Shown piece after piece: positions 48,916 to 59,181 of a DNA stretch of 64,000 nucleotides (position 1 is the first letter of the stretch; each line of letters starts with the position of its first letter). The notes under the pieces are model-generated. The model saw nothing but the letters and a program-made list of their open reading frames with translations, was not told where the DNA came from and did no database searches. A program made the position numbers and the translations under genes. Origin of the DNA: Polaromonas sp. (GTDB lineage: Bacteria; Pseudomonadota; Gammaproteobacteria; Burkholderiales; Burkholderiaceae_C); assembly GCF_012927455.1 (NCBI RefSeq), contig NZ_JABBPE010000005.1, positions 248,001 through 312,000 on the forward strand. The letters run 5' to 3'.

Positions 48916-49029
48916 ATTGGCATCTAGCGCCCGCCGGACGGGCGCGAGCAGCTATCAAAACAGGAGTATTTTGGCCGTATCCATGCGTACGCCAGGCTCT
49001 GCCGGTGGTGCCGACCCGGCGCGCGGGCT
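48916..49029. repeat. Spacer with a shortened element B copy (48921-48962)
   Basis: Between pabBC and nadA the sequence CTAGCGCCCGCCGGACGGGC followed by GCGAGCAGCTATCAAAA is element B in reverse with a compressed centre (CGCCCGCCGGACGGGCG is itself a small hairpin). It lies about 5 bases upstream of the pabBC start codon region. Confidence 0.65.
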
Positions 49030-50166
49030 TTATGCCGCGCCAAAGTGCGGCACCAGCCCGGCGGTGGGCTGACCCTTACTGAGCGCAGCCGTGAAAACCA
49101 GCATGCGGTCAATCGGCAGGCGCGCGCGCAGGCCCAGCACCGGATCGACTTGCACCTCGTTCGCGCCGGTTTCCAGCACCTGCGCCAGCCCGGCCAGTCC
49201 GTTCAAGGCCATCCACGGGCAATGGGCGCAGCTCTTGCAGGTGGCGCTGTTGCCGGCCGTCGGTGCTTCGATAAAGATTTTCCCGGGGTTCAGGGTGCTC
49301 AGCTTGTGCATCATGCCGCTGTCGGTGGCGACGATGAATTCCGGCGCATCCATCTCGCGTACGGCCCGCAAAATAGCCGAGGTCGAGCCAACGGCATCGG
49401 CCAGCGCCACCACGTCGGGCGGGGATTCGGGGTGTACCAGCACCTTGGCCTGGGGGTGCTCTTTCATCAAAGCCTGAAGCTCGAAGGCCTTGAACTCATC
49501 GTGAACGATGCAGGCGCCATTCCACATCAGCATGTCGGCGCCGGTTTCACGCTGGATGTAGCCGCCCAGATGCCGATCAGGCGCCCAGAGGATTTTCTGA
49601 CCCTGGTCTTTTAGCGCACGCACGATGTCGACGGCGCAACTTGATGTCACCAGCCAGTCGGAGCGCGCCTTTACCGCCGCGCTGGTGTTGGCATACACCA
49701 CCACTGTGCGATCTGGGTGAGCGTCACAAAACGCGCTGAACTCGTCAATCGGGCAGCCGAGATCCAGCGAGCAGGTGGCGTCCAGATCGGGCATCAGCAC
49801 GCGTTTTTCGGGCGACAGGATTTTGGCGGTTTCGCCCATGAAGCGCACACCCGACACCACCAGCGTCTGCGCGGCGTGGTCGCGGCCAAAACGCGCCATT
49901 TCCAGCGAATCGGACACGATGCCACCGGTTTCCTCGGCCAGGTCTTGCAGATCGGGGTGTACGTAGTAGTGCGACACCATGACGGCGTTGCGCGCTTTCA
50001 GCAAGCCGCGAATTCGCTCTTTCAGCGCAGCCCGCTCGGTTTGCGTCGGCTCAACCGGCACGCGCGCCCAGGCGTGGCGCGTGGCGCAGGCCTTGCCAGC
50101 TTTGGCGCCGACGGCGTTCAGGGGCTGCTCGTAATCGACCTGGATGCGGGAAATGACTGGACTCAT
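49030..50166 (-). CDS. nadA: Quinolinate synthase
   Basis: A 378-residue [4Fe-4S] enzyme that condenses iminoaspartate (from NadB) with dihydroxyacetone phosphate to quinolinate. Visible are [40 protein letters not shown] (first cluster Cys region), [20 protein letters not shown] with [21 protein letters not shown], and [18 protein letters not shown], which supplies the third cluster cysteine. Its start overlaps the nadC stop (ATGA), so the two are cotranslated. Length is normal for the longer NadA type. Confidence 0.96.
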   Translation of the reverse strand: MSPVISRIQVDYEQPLNAVGAKAGKACATRHAWARVPVEPTQTERAALKERIRGLLKARNAVMVSHYYVHPDLQDLAEETGGIVSDSLEMARFGRDHAAQTLVVSGVRFMGETAKILSPEKRVLMPDLDATCSLDLGCPIDEFSAFCDAHPDRTVVVYANTSAAVKARSDWLVTSSCAVDIVRALKDQGQKILWAPDRHLGGYIQRETGADMLMWNGACIVHDEFKAFELQALMKEHPQAKVLVHPESPPDVVALADAVGSTSAILRAVREMDAPEFIVATDSGMMHKLSTLNPGKIFIEAPTAGNSATCKSCAHCPWMALNGLAGLAQVLETGANEVQVDPVLGLRARLPIDRMLVFTAALSKGQPTAGLVPHFGAA

Positions 50167-51047
50167 GGCTGGCCTCCTTGCTGCACCTCAAAGCGCATCG
50201 AAAAATCAATCGCCTGCACGTCCTTGGTCAACGTGCCAATGGAAATGCGGTCCACGCCGGTTTCGGCCAGCGCGCGCAGGCCGTCCAGCGTGACGCCACC
50301 CGAAATCTCCAGAACCGCCCGCCCGGCATTGAGGCGAACCGCTTCCCTCAAGCTGGGCAGGTCCATGTTGTCGAGCAGCACCATGCGCGCACCGGCGGCC
50401 AGCGCCCGCGTCAACTGGTCCAGCGTTTCGACTTCGATCTCGACAAAATCAGCTTGCGCGGCGACCTGTGCGGCCTGCTGCAAGACCTGCGCGATGCCGC
50501 CGGTCGCAGCGATATGGTTTTCCTTGATCAGCACCGCGTCGTACAGGCCGACGCGGTGGTTGGTACCGCCGCCGGTCAGGACCGCGTACTTCTGCGCCAG
50601 GCGCAGGCCAGGCAGGGTTTTTCGTGTGTCCACGATCTTGGCCTTTGTGCCGGCCACGATGGCCACATAAGTAGCGGTTTTACTGGCAACTGCGCTTAAA
50701 AGCTGCAAAAAATTCAGCGCCGTGCGCTCACCCGTCAACAGGGCACGGGCCTGGCCCTGCACCTCGAACACCACCTGATTGACCTGGCAGCGCTCGCCGT
50801 CCTGCAAATGCCAGACCAGCGTTGCCTGCGGATCGAGCTGCCTGAAAGCGGCCTCCACCCAGGCGCTGCCGCAAATCACGGCGCGCTCGCGGGCCAGCAC
50901 CTGCGCCTTCGCCTGCAAACCGGGGGCAATCAGGGTTGCGGTCAAGTCGCCCGAGCCCACGTCTTCGGCCAGCGCGCGCGCCACATCTTCCTGCGCCAGC
51001 CGGGCAAGCGCCTCGGCAGAAAAATTGAATGACTTGGGCATGCGCAA
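50163..51047 (-). CDS. nadC: Nicotinate-nucleotide diphosphorylase (carboxylating)
   Basis: A 294-residue quinolinate phosphoribosyltransferase that turns quinolinate and PRPP into nicotinate mononucleotide. Family blocks are [96 protein letters not shown] and [20 protein letters not shown]. All phosphate-binding arginine/lysine regions are present. It leads the leftward nadC-nadA pair, divergent from panD. Confidence 0.96.
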   Translation of the reverse strand: MRMPKSFNFSAEALARLAQEDVARALAEDVGSGDLTATLIAPGLQAKAQVLARERAVICGSAWVEAAFRQLDPQATLVWHLQDGERCQVNQVVFEVQGQARALLTGERTALNFLQLLSAVASKTATYVAIVAGTKAKIVDTRKTLPGLRLAQKYAVLTGGGTNHRVGLYDAVLIKENHIAATGGIAQVLQQAAQVAAQADFVEIEVETLDQLTRALAAGARMVLLDNMDLPSLREAVRLNAGRAVLEISGGVTLDGLRALAETGVDRISIGTLTKDVQAIDFSMRFEVQQGGQP

Positions 51048-51231
51048 TCCGGGTAAAAAATGTCGATGAAAAGGCGAACTGTACAGTGACCTAAACTAGG
51101 GGTAAATCCGTGGGGTCTGTCGCCAAGCAAGGTTACAGCCCGTCAAAACCCATGGCGCCCCGGTGGTTGCCGGGCAGCCTGGCGCAAGCGGCCCAGCCAG
51201 CCTTTTTCCATTGTCCTCAATCCTTCCCGCC

Positions 51232-51612
51232 ATGTTCAGAACCCTGCTTAAATCGAAGATTCACCGCGCCAGCGTGACGCACTGCGAGCTCAATTACGAA
51301 GGCTCCTGCGCGATTGACGAAGACCTGCTGGACGCCGCCAACCTGGGCGAAAACGAGCAGGTGCATATCTGGAACATCAACAACGGCGAGCGCTTCATCA
51401 CCTACGCCATCCGGGCCGAACGCGGCAGCCGCATCATTTCGGTGAATGGCTCGGCAGCACGCCGCGCCGCAGTCGGTGACCTGGTGATCATTGCCGCGTT
51501 TGCCCAGGTCGATGAAAAGGAAGTCGCCAGCTTTGCGCCAAAGCTGGTGTTCGTCAATCCGGACAACCGCATCAAGGAAGAGCGCTCGACCATCCCGGTG
51601 CAGATGGCCTGA
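51232..51612 (+). CDS. panD: Aspartate 1-decarboxylase (pyruvoyl enzyme precursor)
   Basis: A 126-residue precursor that self-cleaves between Gly and Ser in [12 protein letters not shown] (about residues 24-25), leaving the pyruvoyl group on the new serine end. It makes beta-alanine for pantothenate; PanB and PanC are encoded at the end of this same gene run. Other marks: [20 protein letters not shown] (catalytic Lys9 region), [40 protein letters not shown]. The ATG at 51232 is chosen by family N-terminus; the open frame upstream is unrelated. Confidence 0.95.
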   Translation: MFRTLLKSKIHRASVTHCELNYEGSCAIDEDLLDAANLGENEQVHIWNINNGERFITYAIRAERGSRIISVNGSAARRAAVGDLVIIAAFAQVDEKEVASFAPKLVFVNPDNRIKEERSTIPVQMA

Positions 51613-51665
51613 CCGGACGGCGCGCTCAGCCCTTCGATCCCCTTTTTGCTTTACCCATCAGGTCC

Positions 51666-53015
51666 ATGCACAACGCATCAATGATCCAGCGCAGCCTGCG
51701 CCATGTCTGGCACCCCTGTACCCAGATGAAGCTGCACGAAGCTTACCCGCCGCTGCCGATTGCGCGGGCCGACGGCGTGTGGCTTTATGACTTCGAAGGC
51801 CGGCGCTACCTGGACGGCGTCAGTTCCTGGTGGGTCAACCTGTTCGGCCACAACCATCCACATATCAAGGCAGCGCTGGTTGACCAGCTGGACCGCCTTG
51901 ACCATGTCATGCTGGCCGGTTTCACGCACCAGCCGGTGGTCGAGCTGTCCGAGCGGCTGGGCGCCCTGACCGGCCTGGGCCATGCCTTTTACGGCAGCGA
52001 CGGCGCCAGCGCCACCGAGATTGCCCTGAAGATGAGCGCGCATTACTGGCGCAACACCGGCAGGCCTGAAAAGTGCCGATTTATCGGACTGGCTGGCGGC
52101 TACCACGGCGAAACAGTGGGTGCGCTGGCGGTCACCGACATTGCCATTTTCCGGGAAGCCTATGCGCCGCTGGTGCGGCTGGCCGCCACCGTGCCCAGCC
52201 CCGATGCCCGTGCAGCCTTGCCCGGCCAGAGCGCTGCCGATGCGGCACACCGCGCGGCGGCGGGCTTGCAGGACTGGCTGGAAGAGCACCATGCGCAGAC
52301 CGCCGCCCTCATCGTCGAGCCCCTGGTGCAGTGCGCTGCCGGCATGGCCATGCACGACGCCAGTTATTTGCGCGCGGCGCGCGCGCTGTGCGACCGCTAC
52401 GAGGTGCATCTGATTGCCGACGAGATCGCGACCGGCTTTGGCCGCACCGGCACGATGTTTGCACACCAGCAGGCGGGCATCCGGCCCGACTTCATCTGCC
52501 TTTCCAAAGGGCTCACCGGCGGCACGCTGCCGCTGTCGGCTGTACTGACCACCGACACGGTCTACAACGCTTTTTACGACGACGAGGTGGCGCGGGGCTT
52601 TTTGCATTCGCATTCCTACACCGGCAATCCGCTGGCCTGCAGGGCTGCGCTGGCCACGCTGGAACTGTTTGAACAAACCGACGTGCTCGGTCACAACGCC
52701 CTGCTTGCGCAAACGCTAGACCAGGCCTTTGCACCGCTGACCCGGCACCCCTCGGTTCGACACGCGCGCCGGCAGGGCATGATCTGGGCCTGGGACATTG
52801 ACGAAGGTTTTGACGGCGCAAGTCCACAGCCCGGATTTGCGGGCCGCTACGCGCGGCATGCCATGGCGCACGGCGTGGTGCTGCGCCCGATCGGCAACAC
52901 GCTTTATGCCATGCCGCCCTATATCCTCGACGCGCAAACGGCCGTCCATCTGGCACACGGCGCACTTGCCGCACTTGAAGCCACGCTGGCCGACCAGGGC
53001 AATACCAATGGCTGA
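51666..53015 (+). CDS. bioA: Adenosylmethionine-8-amino-7-oxononanoate aminotransferase
   Basis: A 449-residue class III PLP aminotransferase that converts KAPA to DAPA with SAM as the amino donor. Marks are RHVWHPCTQMKLHEAYPPLP (substrate entrance, HPxTQ as in BioA), DGVSSWWVNLFGHNHPHIKA, FYGSDGASATEIALKMSAHY, the PLP aspartate in HLIADEIATGFGRTGTMFAH and the Schiff-base lysine in CLSKGLTGGTLPLSAVL. A second ATG at codon 6 is possible. It opens the bioADFB set; its last 8 bases overlap bioD. Confidence 0.96.
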   Translation: MHNASMIQRSLRHVWHPCTQMKLHEAYPPLPIARADGVWLYDFEGRRYLDGVSSWWVNLFGHNHPHIKAALVDQLDRLDHVMLAGFTHQPVVELSERLGALTGLGHAFYGSDGASATEIALKMSAHYWRNTGRPEKCRFIGLAGGYHGETVGALAVTDIAIFREAYAPLVRLAATVPSPDARAALPGQSAADAAHRAAAGLQDWLEEHHAQTAALIVEPLVQCAAGMAMHDASYLRAARALCDRYEVHLIADEIATGFGRTGTMFAHQQAGIRPDFICLSKGLTGGTLPLSAVLTTDTVYNAFYDDEVARGFLHSHSYTGNPLACRAALATLELFEQTDVLGHNALLAQTLDQAFAPLTRHPSVRHARRQGMIWAWDIDEGFDGASPQPGFAGRYARHAMAHGVVLRPIGNTLYAMPPYILDAQTAVHLAHGALAALEATLADQGNTNG

Positions 53016-53700
53016 AAGCGAAAAACCGACGCTGTCTCTTTTCATCACCGGCACCGACACGGGCGTGGGCAAGACGCTGGTCAGCACCGCCTTGCTCTAT
53101 GCCCTGGCACGCCACCATCTGCGCGTCACCGGCATGAAGCCAGTGGCAGCAGGCACCGAATTCATCGGTAGCGTGGAAATCAATACCGACGTGTTCGCGC
53201 TGCGCGCCGCCTCCACCTGCGCCGTGCCGCCCGAACTCGACAACCCGGTGCTTTTGCCCGACCCGGTGTCGCCGCATATTGCCGCGGCCCGTGCCGGCGT
53301 CAAGATTGACGTCGCGCATCTGGTGGCCTGCCACCGCGCGCTGGCGGCGCTGGCCGACGCGGTGGTGGTCGAAGGCGCAGGCGGATTTGAGGTGCCGCTT
53401 TCGGCAACCGAGACCGGCGCCGACCTGGCCCAGGCGCTAGGCTTGCCGGTGGTGCTGGTGGTGGGCTTGCGGCTGGGCTGCCTGAACCATGCGCTGCTCA
53501 CGGCCAATGCGATACGCGCACGCGGTTTGACATTGGCTGGCTGGGTCGCCAACCACCTGGACGCCGCCATGCTGGCGCAGCAGGACAACATCGCCTTTCT
53601 GCAGCAAAAGCTCGGGGCGCCGCTGCTGGCGACTATTCCCCACCAGCGCGTGCCCGATCCTCGCGCTTTGACTTTCAAGCTTCCACTGGAGTGGCAATGA
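53008..53700 (+). CDS. bioD: Dethiobiotin synthetase
   Basis: A 230-residue P-loop enzyme that closes the ureido ring of DAPA with CO2 and ATP. Walker A is [20 protein letters not shown], followed by [10 protein letters not shown] (substrate lysine), [12 protein letters not shown] and [20 protein letters not shown]. The ATG at 53008 overlaps the bioA end; the longer upstream frame is antisense-like and unrelated. It overlaps bioF by four bases. Length is normal. Confidence 0.95.
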   Translation: MAESEKPTLSLFITGTDTGVGKTLVSTALLYALARHHLRVTGMKPVAAGTEFIGSVEINTDVFALRAASTCAVPPELDNPVLLPDPVSPHIAAARAGVKIDVAHLVACHRALAALADAVVVEGAGGFEVPLSATETGADLAQALGLPVVLVVGLRLGCLNHALLTANAIRARGLTLAGWVANHLDAAMLAQQDNIAFLQQKLGAPLLATIPHQRVPDPRALTFKLPLEWQ

Positions 53701-54893
53701 CACACTCCTGGCTTGACGACTTCCCGGCGCGCATCAAACAACTGGACCATGCCCACCTGCGCCGCCGCCGCACGGTGGTTGCGCCTGACAGCGGCGCGCG
53801 TTTAATGGTCGACGGGCGCAGCATGCTGGCTTTTTGCAGCAACGACTACCTGGGCCTGTCCACCCATCCCGACCTGGTGCGGGCAGCCTGCGCCGGCGCC
53901 CAGGCCTATGGCGTGGGCGCCGGCGGCTCGCCGCTGGTCAGCGGCCACAGTGCCGCCAACGAGGCCCTGGAGCACGAACTGGCCAGGTTTGTGGGCCTGC
54001 CGCGCGCGCTCTACTTTTATGCCGGTTACGCCACCAACATCGGCATCATCCCGGCACTGGTGGGAGCCGGTGATGCGATCTTTTCAGATGCACTGAACCA
54101 CGCCTGCCTGATTGATGGCGCCAGGCTCTCGCGCGCGCAGGTTCACCGCTACGCGCATGCCGACCTGGCGGCCTTGAACCACGAACTGGCGCAAAGCAGC
54201 GCCCCGCGCAAGCTGGTAATCAGCGACGCGGTGTTCAGCATGGACGGCGCCTGTGCCGACATTGCCGGCCTGCTGGCACTGTGCGAACGCCACGACGCCC
54301 TGCTGCTGCTGGACGATGCGCACGGCTTTGGCGTCAAGGGCCCGCAAGGCCGCGGCAGCCTGGCCGAGGCCGGTGTGCATGGCGCCAAGGCCTCGCGCCG
54401 CGTGCTTTACATGGCCACACTGAGCAAGGCCGCCGGCGCGGCCGGTGCCTTTGTGGCGGGCGACGACGCGCTGGTCGAGTGGCTGCTGCAAAAAACCCGC
54501 AGCTATATTTTTGCCACGGCCGCGCCCCCACTGCTGGCCAGCGCCCTGAGCGCCAGCCTGCAGCGGATAGCGCAGGATGACTGGCGGCGAACCCATTTGC
54601 ACCAGTTCATAGCCCGCCTGCGACGCGGCCTGACCGCTGGTCTGCATGGCAGCGAGTGGAAATTGTCCGAATCACAAACCGCCATCCAGCCGCTGCTGAT
54701 TGGCCGCAACGACGAGGCCCTGGCCGCCATGGAAGGCCTGCGCGCACGCGGCATCTGGGTGCCGGCGATCCGCCCGCCGACCGTTCCCGAAGGCACGGCC
54801 CGCCTGCGTATTGCCCTGTCAGCCGCTCACACCGAGGCCGACATTGACCAGTTGATCGACGCCCTGACCACCTTGGCCCAGGCATCCCGCTGA
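53697..54893 (+). CDS. bioF: 8-amino-7-oxononanoate synthase
   Basis: A 398-residue alpha-oxoamine synthase that joins pimeloyl-ACP/CoA and alanine. Marks are [100 protein letters not shown] and the PLP lysine in [17 protein letters not shown]. The ATG at 53697 overlaps the bioD stop (ATGA); a GTG two codons earlier is also possible. The bioC/bioH genes for pimeloyl synthesis are not in this window. Confidence 0.95.
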   Translation: MTHSWLDDFPARIKQLDHAHLRRRRTVVAPDSGARLMVDGRSMLAFCSNDYLGLSTHPDLVRAACAGAQAYGVGAGGSPLVSGHSAANEALEHELARFVGLPRALYFYAGYATNIGIIPALVGAGDAIFSDALNHACLIDGARLSRAQVHRYAHADLAALNHELAQSSAPRKLVISDAVFSMDGACADIAGLLALCERHDALLLLDDAHGFGVKGPQGRGSLAEAGVHGAKASRRVLYMATLSKAAGAAGAFVAGDDALVEWLLQKTRSYIFATAAPPLLASALSASLQRIAQDDWRRTHLHQFIARLRRGLTAGLHGSEWKLSESQTAIQPLLIGRNDEALAAMEGLRARGIWVPAIRPPTVPEGTARLRIALSAAHTEADIDQLIDALTTLAQASR

Positions 54894-54953
54894 CACCATG
54901 CCAGAAACACTTCAGAGCCACTTCAAACCAACTTTCTTGAAGGAAAACACACC

Positions 54954-55982
54954 ATGTCCATCCCTGTAAAGCAAATCATCACCTTGCGCCGCCCCTGCAC
55001 ACCCGCCCCGCAGGCCAGTGAAACCGGCGCCGAGCGCTGGAGCGTTGACGCGATCGAGGCGCTGTTTGAGCTGCCTTTTCCCGAGCTGATGCACCGCGCG
55101 CAACTAGTTCACCGCGAGAACTTCGACCCCACGCGCATTGAATTTGCCACGTTGTTGTCCGTCAAGACCGGCGGCTGCGCCGAGGACTGCGGCTACTGCC
55201 CGCAAGCGGCCCGCTATGACACCGGCGTAGAGGCCAGCAAACTGATGGATACGGCCGACGTGCTGGCCGCCGCCAGGCTGGCCCAGGCGGCCGGCGCTAC
55301 GCGCTTTTGCATGGGCGCAGCCTGGCGCTCACCGAAAGAGCGCGACATCGAGAAAGTCGCCGAGCTGGTGCGCGGCGTGAAGGCGCTGGGGCTGGAGACC
55401 TGCGCCACGCTGGGCATGCTGGAAGACGGCCAGGCGCAAACGCTGCAGAGCGCCGGGCTGGACTACTACAACCACAACCTGGACAGCGCGCCCGATTTTT
55501 ACGGCGACATCGTCAGCACACGCCAGTACCAGGACCGGCTCGATACGCTGGCGCGCGTGCGCAGCGCAGGCGTCAAGGTCTGCTGCGGCGGCATTGTGGG
55601 AATGGGCGAAACGCGGCGCCAGCGCGCCGGCCTGGTGGCCGAGTTGGCCAACCTCACGCCCTATCCCGAATCGGTGCCCATCAACAATCTGGTGAAGGTG
55701 CCCGGCACGCCGCTGGCCGATCAGCCTGACCTGGACCTGTTTGAATTTGTCCGCACCATCGCCGTGGCGCGCATCACCATGCCGACAGCCCGGGTCCGCC
55801 TTTCGGCCGGGCGCCAGCAGATGGGCGACGGCGTGCAGGCGCTGTGTTTTCTGGCCGGCGCCAATTCGATCTTTTATGGCGACAAGCTGCTGACCACCGG
55901 CAACCCCGACACCGAGGCCGATGTGGCCTTGCTGGAGCGCCTGGGCATGACGCGCTCCGCGCCTGCGGCAGCTGCTACGTAA
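54954..55982 (+). CDS. bioB: Biotin synthase
   Basis: A 342-residue radical SAM enzyme inserting sulfur into dethiobiotin. The radical-SAM cysteines are in [18 protein letters not shown] (CxxxCxxC), further blocks are [79 protein letters not shown], and [20 protein letters not shown] with the auxiliary-cluster arginine. It follows bioF by 60 bases with AAGGAAAA as a ribosome-binding site. Length is normal. Confidence 0.97.
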   Translation: MSIPVKQIITLRRPCTPAPQASETGAERWSVDAIEALFELPFPELMHRAQLVHRENFDPTRIEFATLLSVKTGGCAEDCGYCPQAARYDTGVEASKLMDTADVLAAARLAQAAGATRFCMGAAWRSPKERDIEKVAELVRGVKALGLETCATLGMLEDGQAQTLQSAGLDYYNHNLDSAPDFYGDIVSTRQYQDRLDTLARVRSAGVKVCCGGIVGMGETRRQRAGLVAELANLTPYPESVPINNLVKVPGTPLADQPDLDLFEFVRTIAVARITMPTARVRLSAGRQQMGDGVQALCFLAGANSIFYGDKLLTTGNPDTEADVALLERLGMTRSAPAAAAT

Positions 55983-56131
55983 ATGAGATTGGAAGCGCTG
56001 CCGCAGACCGTGCGGTAGTGCGGTCAGAGAATGCATCGACATAGGAGGCCGGACATATGCGGTCGGAACTGTCGAATTGACGTGGAATGGCTGGAAATGG
56101 AATTAGACTTTCGCTAATTCAGGAGCACCCC

Positions 56132-57061
56132 ATGACCCCCTCTTCCGCCAACACCGCCACCACAGCCGACACCGCCAGCGCCCCTGCAGCGGGCAACGGA
56201 TCGGGCTCGCCCTATGGCACGCTGCCGCCAGCGTCCATGCCCGCGTCGCGCAAGCCCATCAGCCTGCCGCGCCTGCGTGAAATGCACACGCAGGGCGAGA
56301 AAATCACCATGCTGACGGCCTATGACGCGACCTTTGCCGCCGTGGCCGATGCCGCTGGCGTGGAATGCATATTGGTCGGCGACTCGCTGGGCATGGTCTG
56401 CCAGGGCCTGAGCAGCACCGTCGGCGTGACGCTGGAAACCATGCGGCATCACACCGATTGCGTCAGCCGGGGCCTGCGCCGCGCGCAAGGCACGGCCTGG
56501 TTAATCAGCGATCTGCCGTTTGGCAGCTACCAGGAGTCCAAGGAATTGGCGCTGCGCAGCGCCGTAGTGCTGATGCAGGCGGGCGCGCACATGGTCAAGC
56601 TCGAAGGCGGCGGCTGGACCCTTGATACCGTGCGCTTTCTGGTTGAGCGCGGCATTCCGGTGTGCGCCCACCTGGGCCTGACGCCGCAAACCGTTCACGC
56701 GCTGGGCGGCTACCGCGTGCAGGGTAAGACCGAAGTCGCCGCGGCCAGCCTGCGCCGCGAGGCGCACGCGCTGCAAGACGCCGGCGCCGCCATGCTGGTG
56801 CTGGAGATGGTGCCTGCCGCGCTGTCGGCCGCGCTGACGCTAGAGTTGGCGCGCTGCCCCACCATAGGCATAGGCGCAGGCCTTGACACCGCCGGCCAGG
56901 TGCTGGTGCTGCACGACATGCTGGGTATGAATTTGGGCAAGATGCCGAAGTTTGTACGCAACTTCATGGAGGGCGCGCACAGCGTGCGCGGCGCCATGGA
57001 GGCCTATGTACGCGCCGTCAAAGACGGCAGCTTTCCGGTCAACGCCAGCCACGCCTGGTAG
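56132..57061 (+). CDS. panB: 3-methyl-2-oxobutanoate hydroxymethyltransferase
   Basis: A 309-residue TIM-barrel enzyme that adds a hydroxymethyl group from methylene-THF to 2-oxoisovalerate, giving ketopantoate. Family blocks are [80 protein letters not shown] and [18 protein letters not shown]. The first 40 residues are a Thr/Ala/Pro-rich leader absent in most relatives. The ATG at 56132 has an AGGAG site 6 bases upstream, which decides the start over an ATG 45 bases earlier. Confidence 0.95.
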   Translation: MTPSSANTATTADTASAPAAGNGSGSPYGTLPPASMPASRKPISLPRLREMHTQGEKITMLTAYDATFAAVADAAGVECILVGDSLGMVCQGLSSTVGVTLETMRHHTDCVSRGLRRAQGTAWLISDLPFGSYQESKELALRSAVVLMQAGAHMVKLEGGGWTLDTVRFLVERGIPVCAHLGLTPQTVHALGGYRVQGKTEVAAASLRREAHALQDAGAAMLVLEMVPAALSAALTLELARCPTIGIGAGLDTAGQVLVLHDMLGMNLGKMPKFVRNFMEGAHSVRGAMEAYVRAVKDGSFPVNASHAW

Positions 57062-57088
57062 TTAGCCCTCCCCCTTCAAGGACAAAAA

Positions 57089-57937
57089 TTGCACATCGTT
57101 CACACCATTGAAGAGCTGCGCAAGCAGCTCAGCCCGTTCAAGCGCCCAGCTTTTGTGCCCACCATGGGCAATCTGCATGACGGCCATATCGCGCTGGTCA
57201 GGCAGGCCAAGCCGCTGGGCGATGTATCGGTGTCGAGTATTTTTGTCAACCGCCTGCAGTTTGCGCCGCACGAAGACTTCGAAAGCTACCCGCGCACGCT
57301 GGACACCGACGCGCAGCGCCTGGAAGCGGCCGGCTGCGACGTGCTGTTTGCGCCGCGCGAGCAGGAGCTCTACCCCCAGCCACAAACCTACAAGGTTCAC
57401 CCCGCCAGCGACCTGAGCGACCTGCTCGAAGGGCATTTTCGGCCCGGCTTTTTCATAGGCGTCAGCACCGTGGTGCTCAAGCTCTTTTCCTGCGTTTACG
57501 CCGGTATGCCTTCAGGGGTGGCGGCCTTTGGCAAAAAAGACTATCAGCAGGTGCTGGTGGTGCGCCGCATGGTGCAGCAGTTTGCCCTGCCGATCGATAT
57601 TCTGGCCGGCGAGACCCAGCGCGCAGAAGACGGGCTGGCGCTGTCATCGCGCAACGGCTACTTGAGCCCGGACGAGCGCCTGGAAGCGGTGCAGCTGTCT
57701 AAAGCCTTGCAGGCGCTGGGCCAAGCCGCCCAAGCCAGCAGCACGCCCGACTTGCCAGCGCTGGAAGCCCAGGCCATGCAGACGCTGGCGCGGCGCGGCT
57801 GGAAGCCCGACTACCTGACGCTGCGGCGCCGCGCCGACCTGCTGCCGCCGCAAGGCGCGCTGACGGGCGAAACATTGGTGGTGCTGGGCGCAGCCAAGTT
57901 GGGCAATACCCGGCTGATTGACAACCTGGAAGTTTGA
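57089..57937 (+). CDS. panC: Pantothenate synthetase
   Basis: A 282-residue ligase joining pantoate and beta-alanine with ATP. Marks are [20 protein letters not shown] (HIGH-like DGH), [60 protein letters not shown] and [20 protein letters not shown]. The start appears to be TTG at 57089, with AAGGA about 8 bases before, since [13 protein letters not shown] matches family N-termini and no ATG or GTG is available nearby. It ends the biotin/pantothenate run. Confidence 0.94.
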   Translation: MHIVHTIEELRKQLSPFKRPAFVPTMGNLHDGHIALVRQAKPLGDVSVSSIFVNRLQFAPHEDFESYPRTLDTDAQRLEAAGCDVLFAPREQELYPQPQTYKVHPASDLSDLLEGHFRPGFFIGVSTVVLKLFSCVYAGMPSGVAAFGKKDYQQVLVVRRMVQQFALPIDILAGETQRAEDGLALSSRNGYLSPDERLEAVQLSKALQALGQAAQASSTPDLPALEAQAMQTLARRGWKPDYLTLRRRADLLPPQGALTGETLVVLGAAKLGNTRLIDNLEV

Positions 57938-58118
57938 GCCTGCGCTCCGCAGACGCTACTTTTTTGATAGCTGCTTGCGCCCGCTCTTATTAGGCTAGAG
58001 CTCGATTTAGCCTGTAATTCCGTTTCCAGATCATTCGTGAAGGCGAAGCCGACAAAGTGCAAGGATGATCTGGAAATAAAATAAATCGGGTGCGCGGGCA
58101 TTGAAGCCTACTGCTCCA
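57938..58118. repeat. Convergent spacer with element B and a 12-bp inverted repeat
   Basis: Element B in forward orientation covers 57955-58010 (TTTTTGATAGCTGCTTGCGC, CCGCTCTTATTAGGCTAGAG). Next comes a perfect 12-base inverted repeat, TTTCCAGATCAT (58023-58034) and ATGATCTGGAAA (58065-58076), with a 30-base centre. panC and the ZIP gene converge here, so the hairpin could act as a two-way transcription stop, although no T-run follows it. Confidence 0.7.
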
Positions 58119-58934
58119 TCAATGCGAATTCGCAACTCGGCTGATCAGCGTCACCAAGCCGATGCCAATGGCCAGCCAGGCTATCTGCGCCGCGGTTTCG
58201 CGGGCCGTCACGCGTTTTTGAAGCTGCGGAATCAGATCAGCCAGCGCGACATAAACAAAGCTGCTGGAGGCCAGCACCAGGAAAAAAGGCAGGTAGCCCA
58301 AAAGCTGGTCAACCAGCGCGAAGCCGATCACGCCGCCCAGTGCAGTCACGGCGCCGGCCAGTGACACCTTGATGAGGGCGATTCGCCGGTTGTTGGAGCT
58401 CTGGCGCAGCACCACCAGGTCGCCCATGTGGTGGGGTACTTCGTGCACCATCACGGCCAGCGCGGCGACCACGCCCAAGCGCAGATCGGCCATGAAGGCT
58501 GAGGCGATGAGGATGCCGTCGCCAAACGCGTGCACACTGTCGCCCGCCAGCACGGCCCAGCCGCCGCTTTTGTGGACGTGATCGTGGTCGTGCTCATTTT
58601 CATGGCCATGGGCGTGATGGCCGGCCTCTGCTTTCTGGCCGCTCGGGGCTTCGTCTCGATGTTCATGCCCGTGGTGCCACAGCTCGGCCTTGTCAAGCAG
58701 GAAGAAAAACACCAGCCCGACCAGCAGCGCGGCAAACAGGTTGTCGGGGCTGGCCTTGCTTTCGAAGGCTTCGGGCAGCAGGTGCATGAAGGCGGTGGCC
58801 AGCAGCGCACCGGCGGCCAGGCTGAGCATGTGCTGGGTGTAGCGCGCCAGCGCGCCAAAGCTAAGCAATGCCGCCAGCCACACGCTGCCGATGCCAGCGG
58901 CCAGGGTTCCTACCAAGATTGCTATCAAAGTCAT
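58119..58934 (-). CDS. ZIP-family divalent metal transporter
   Basis: A 271-residue membrane protein with about eight helices. ZIP features are FMHLLPEAFESKA in helix 2-3, the cytoplasmic His-rich loop (GHEHRDEAPSGQKAEAGHHA followed by HGHENEHDHDHVH), and the metal site of helices 4 and 5: SVHAFGDGILIASAFM (H-x-x-x-D-G) and MVHEVPHHMGDLVVL (HE-x-P-HH-x-G-D). It should import zinc, iron or manganese into the cytoplasm. Its first seven codons (MTLIAIL) lie within an element B copy, so the repeat provides the start codon and part of the first helix. Confidence 0.92.
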   Translation of the reverse strand: MTLIAILVGTLAAGIGSVWLAALLSFGALARYTQHMLSLAAGALLATAFMHLLPEAFESKASPDNLFAALLVGLVFFFLLDKAELWHHGHEHRDEAPSGQKAEAGHHAHGHENEHDHDHVHKSGGWAVLAGDSVHAFGDGILIASAFMADLRLGVVAALAVMVHEVPHHMGDLVVLRQSSNNRRIALIKVSLAGAVTALGGVIGFALVDQLLGYLPFFLVLASSSFVYVALADLIPQLQKRVTARETAAQIAWLAIGIGLVTLISRVANSH

Positions 58935-58978
58935 AGCTGCTAACGCCCGTATTTATTGGGCTAGAGCCCAAAATGATT
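58918..58978. repeat. Element B copy overlapping the start of the ZIP gene
   Basis: Forward: TTGCTATCAAAGTCATAGCT, GCTAACGCCCGTATTTATTG, GGCTAGAGCCCAAAATGA. The CAT at 58932-58934 inside the repeat is the complement of the ZIP start codon. This copy is close to the one at 6643. Confidence 0.85.
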
Positions 58979-59094
58979 AGCAAAAACCTGCAAGGTAACC
59001 AGTCTGGGTACGCCACAAATCACAAACCCCGGACGCGGCATGACTGCCAAACACCGGGGTTCGTCCTATCTTATCAAGCGCGTCAAGGCGCCCG

Positions 59095-59126
59095 AAAAAA
59101 AGCCGCCGCCGCTTCGCTGAAGCGGC
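59095..59126 (-). terminator. Rho-independent terminator for leftward transcription
   Basis: On the minus strand a GC-rich stem GCCGCTTC / GAAGCGGC (59108-59115 and 59119-59126, three-base loop) is followed, after GGCGGC, by seven T residues (59101-59095). It is placed 56 bases beyond the stop of the dienelactone hydrolase relic and would end the leftward transcript coming from the patatin and flavoprotein genes. Confidence 0.75.
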
Positions 59127-59181
59127 TGGCGCTGAATAAATACGCGGTTTGGGCGAGGTTTAGGCGAGGACCAGGCGAAGT

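Noticed and set aside
50660..50710. Possible element B piece inside nadC
   Set aside because: The order of core words does not match, and the protein aligns with the family through this place without extra residues.
59025..59062. Hairpin AACCCCGG / CCGGGGTT as terminator
   Set aside because: A 20-base loop and no T-run; the better terminator is the hairpin at 59095-59126.
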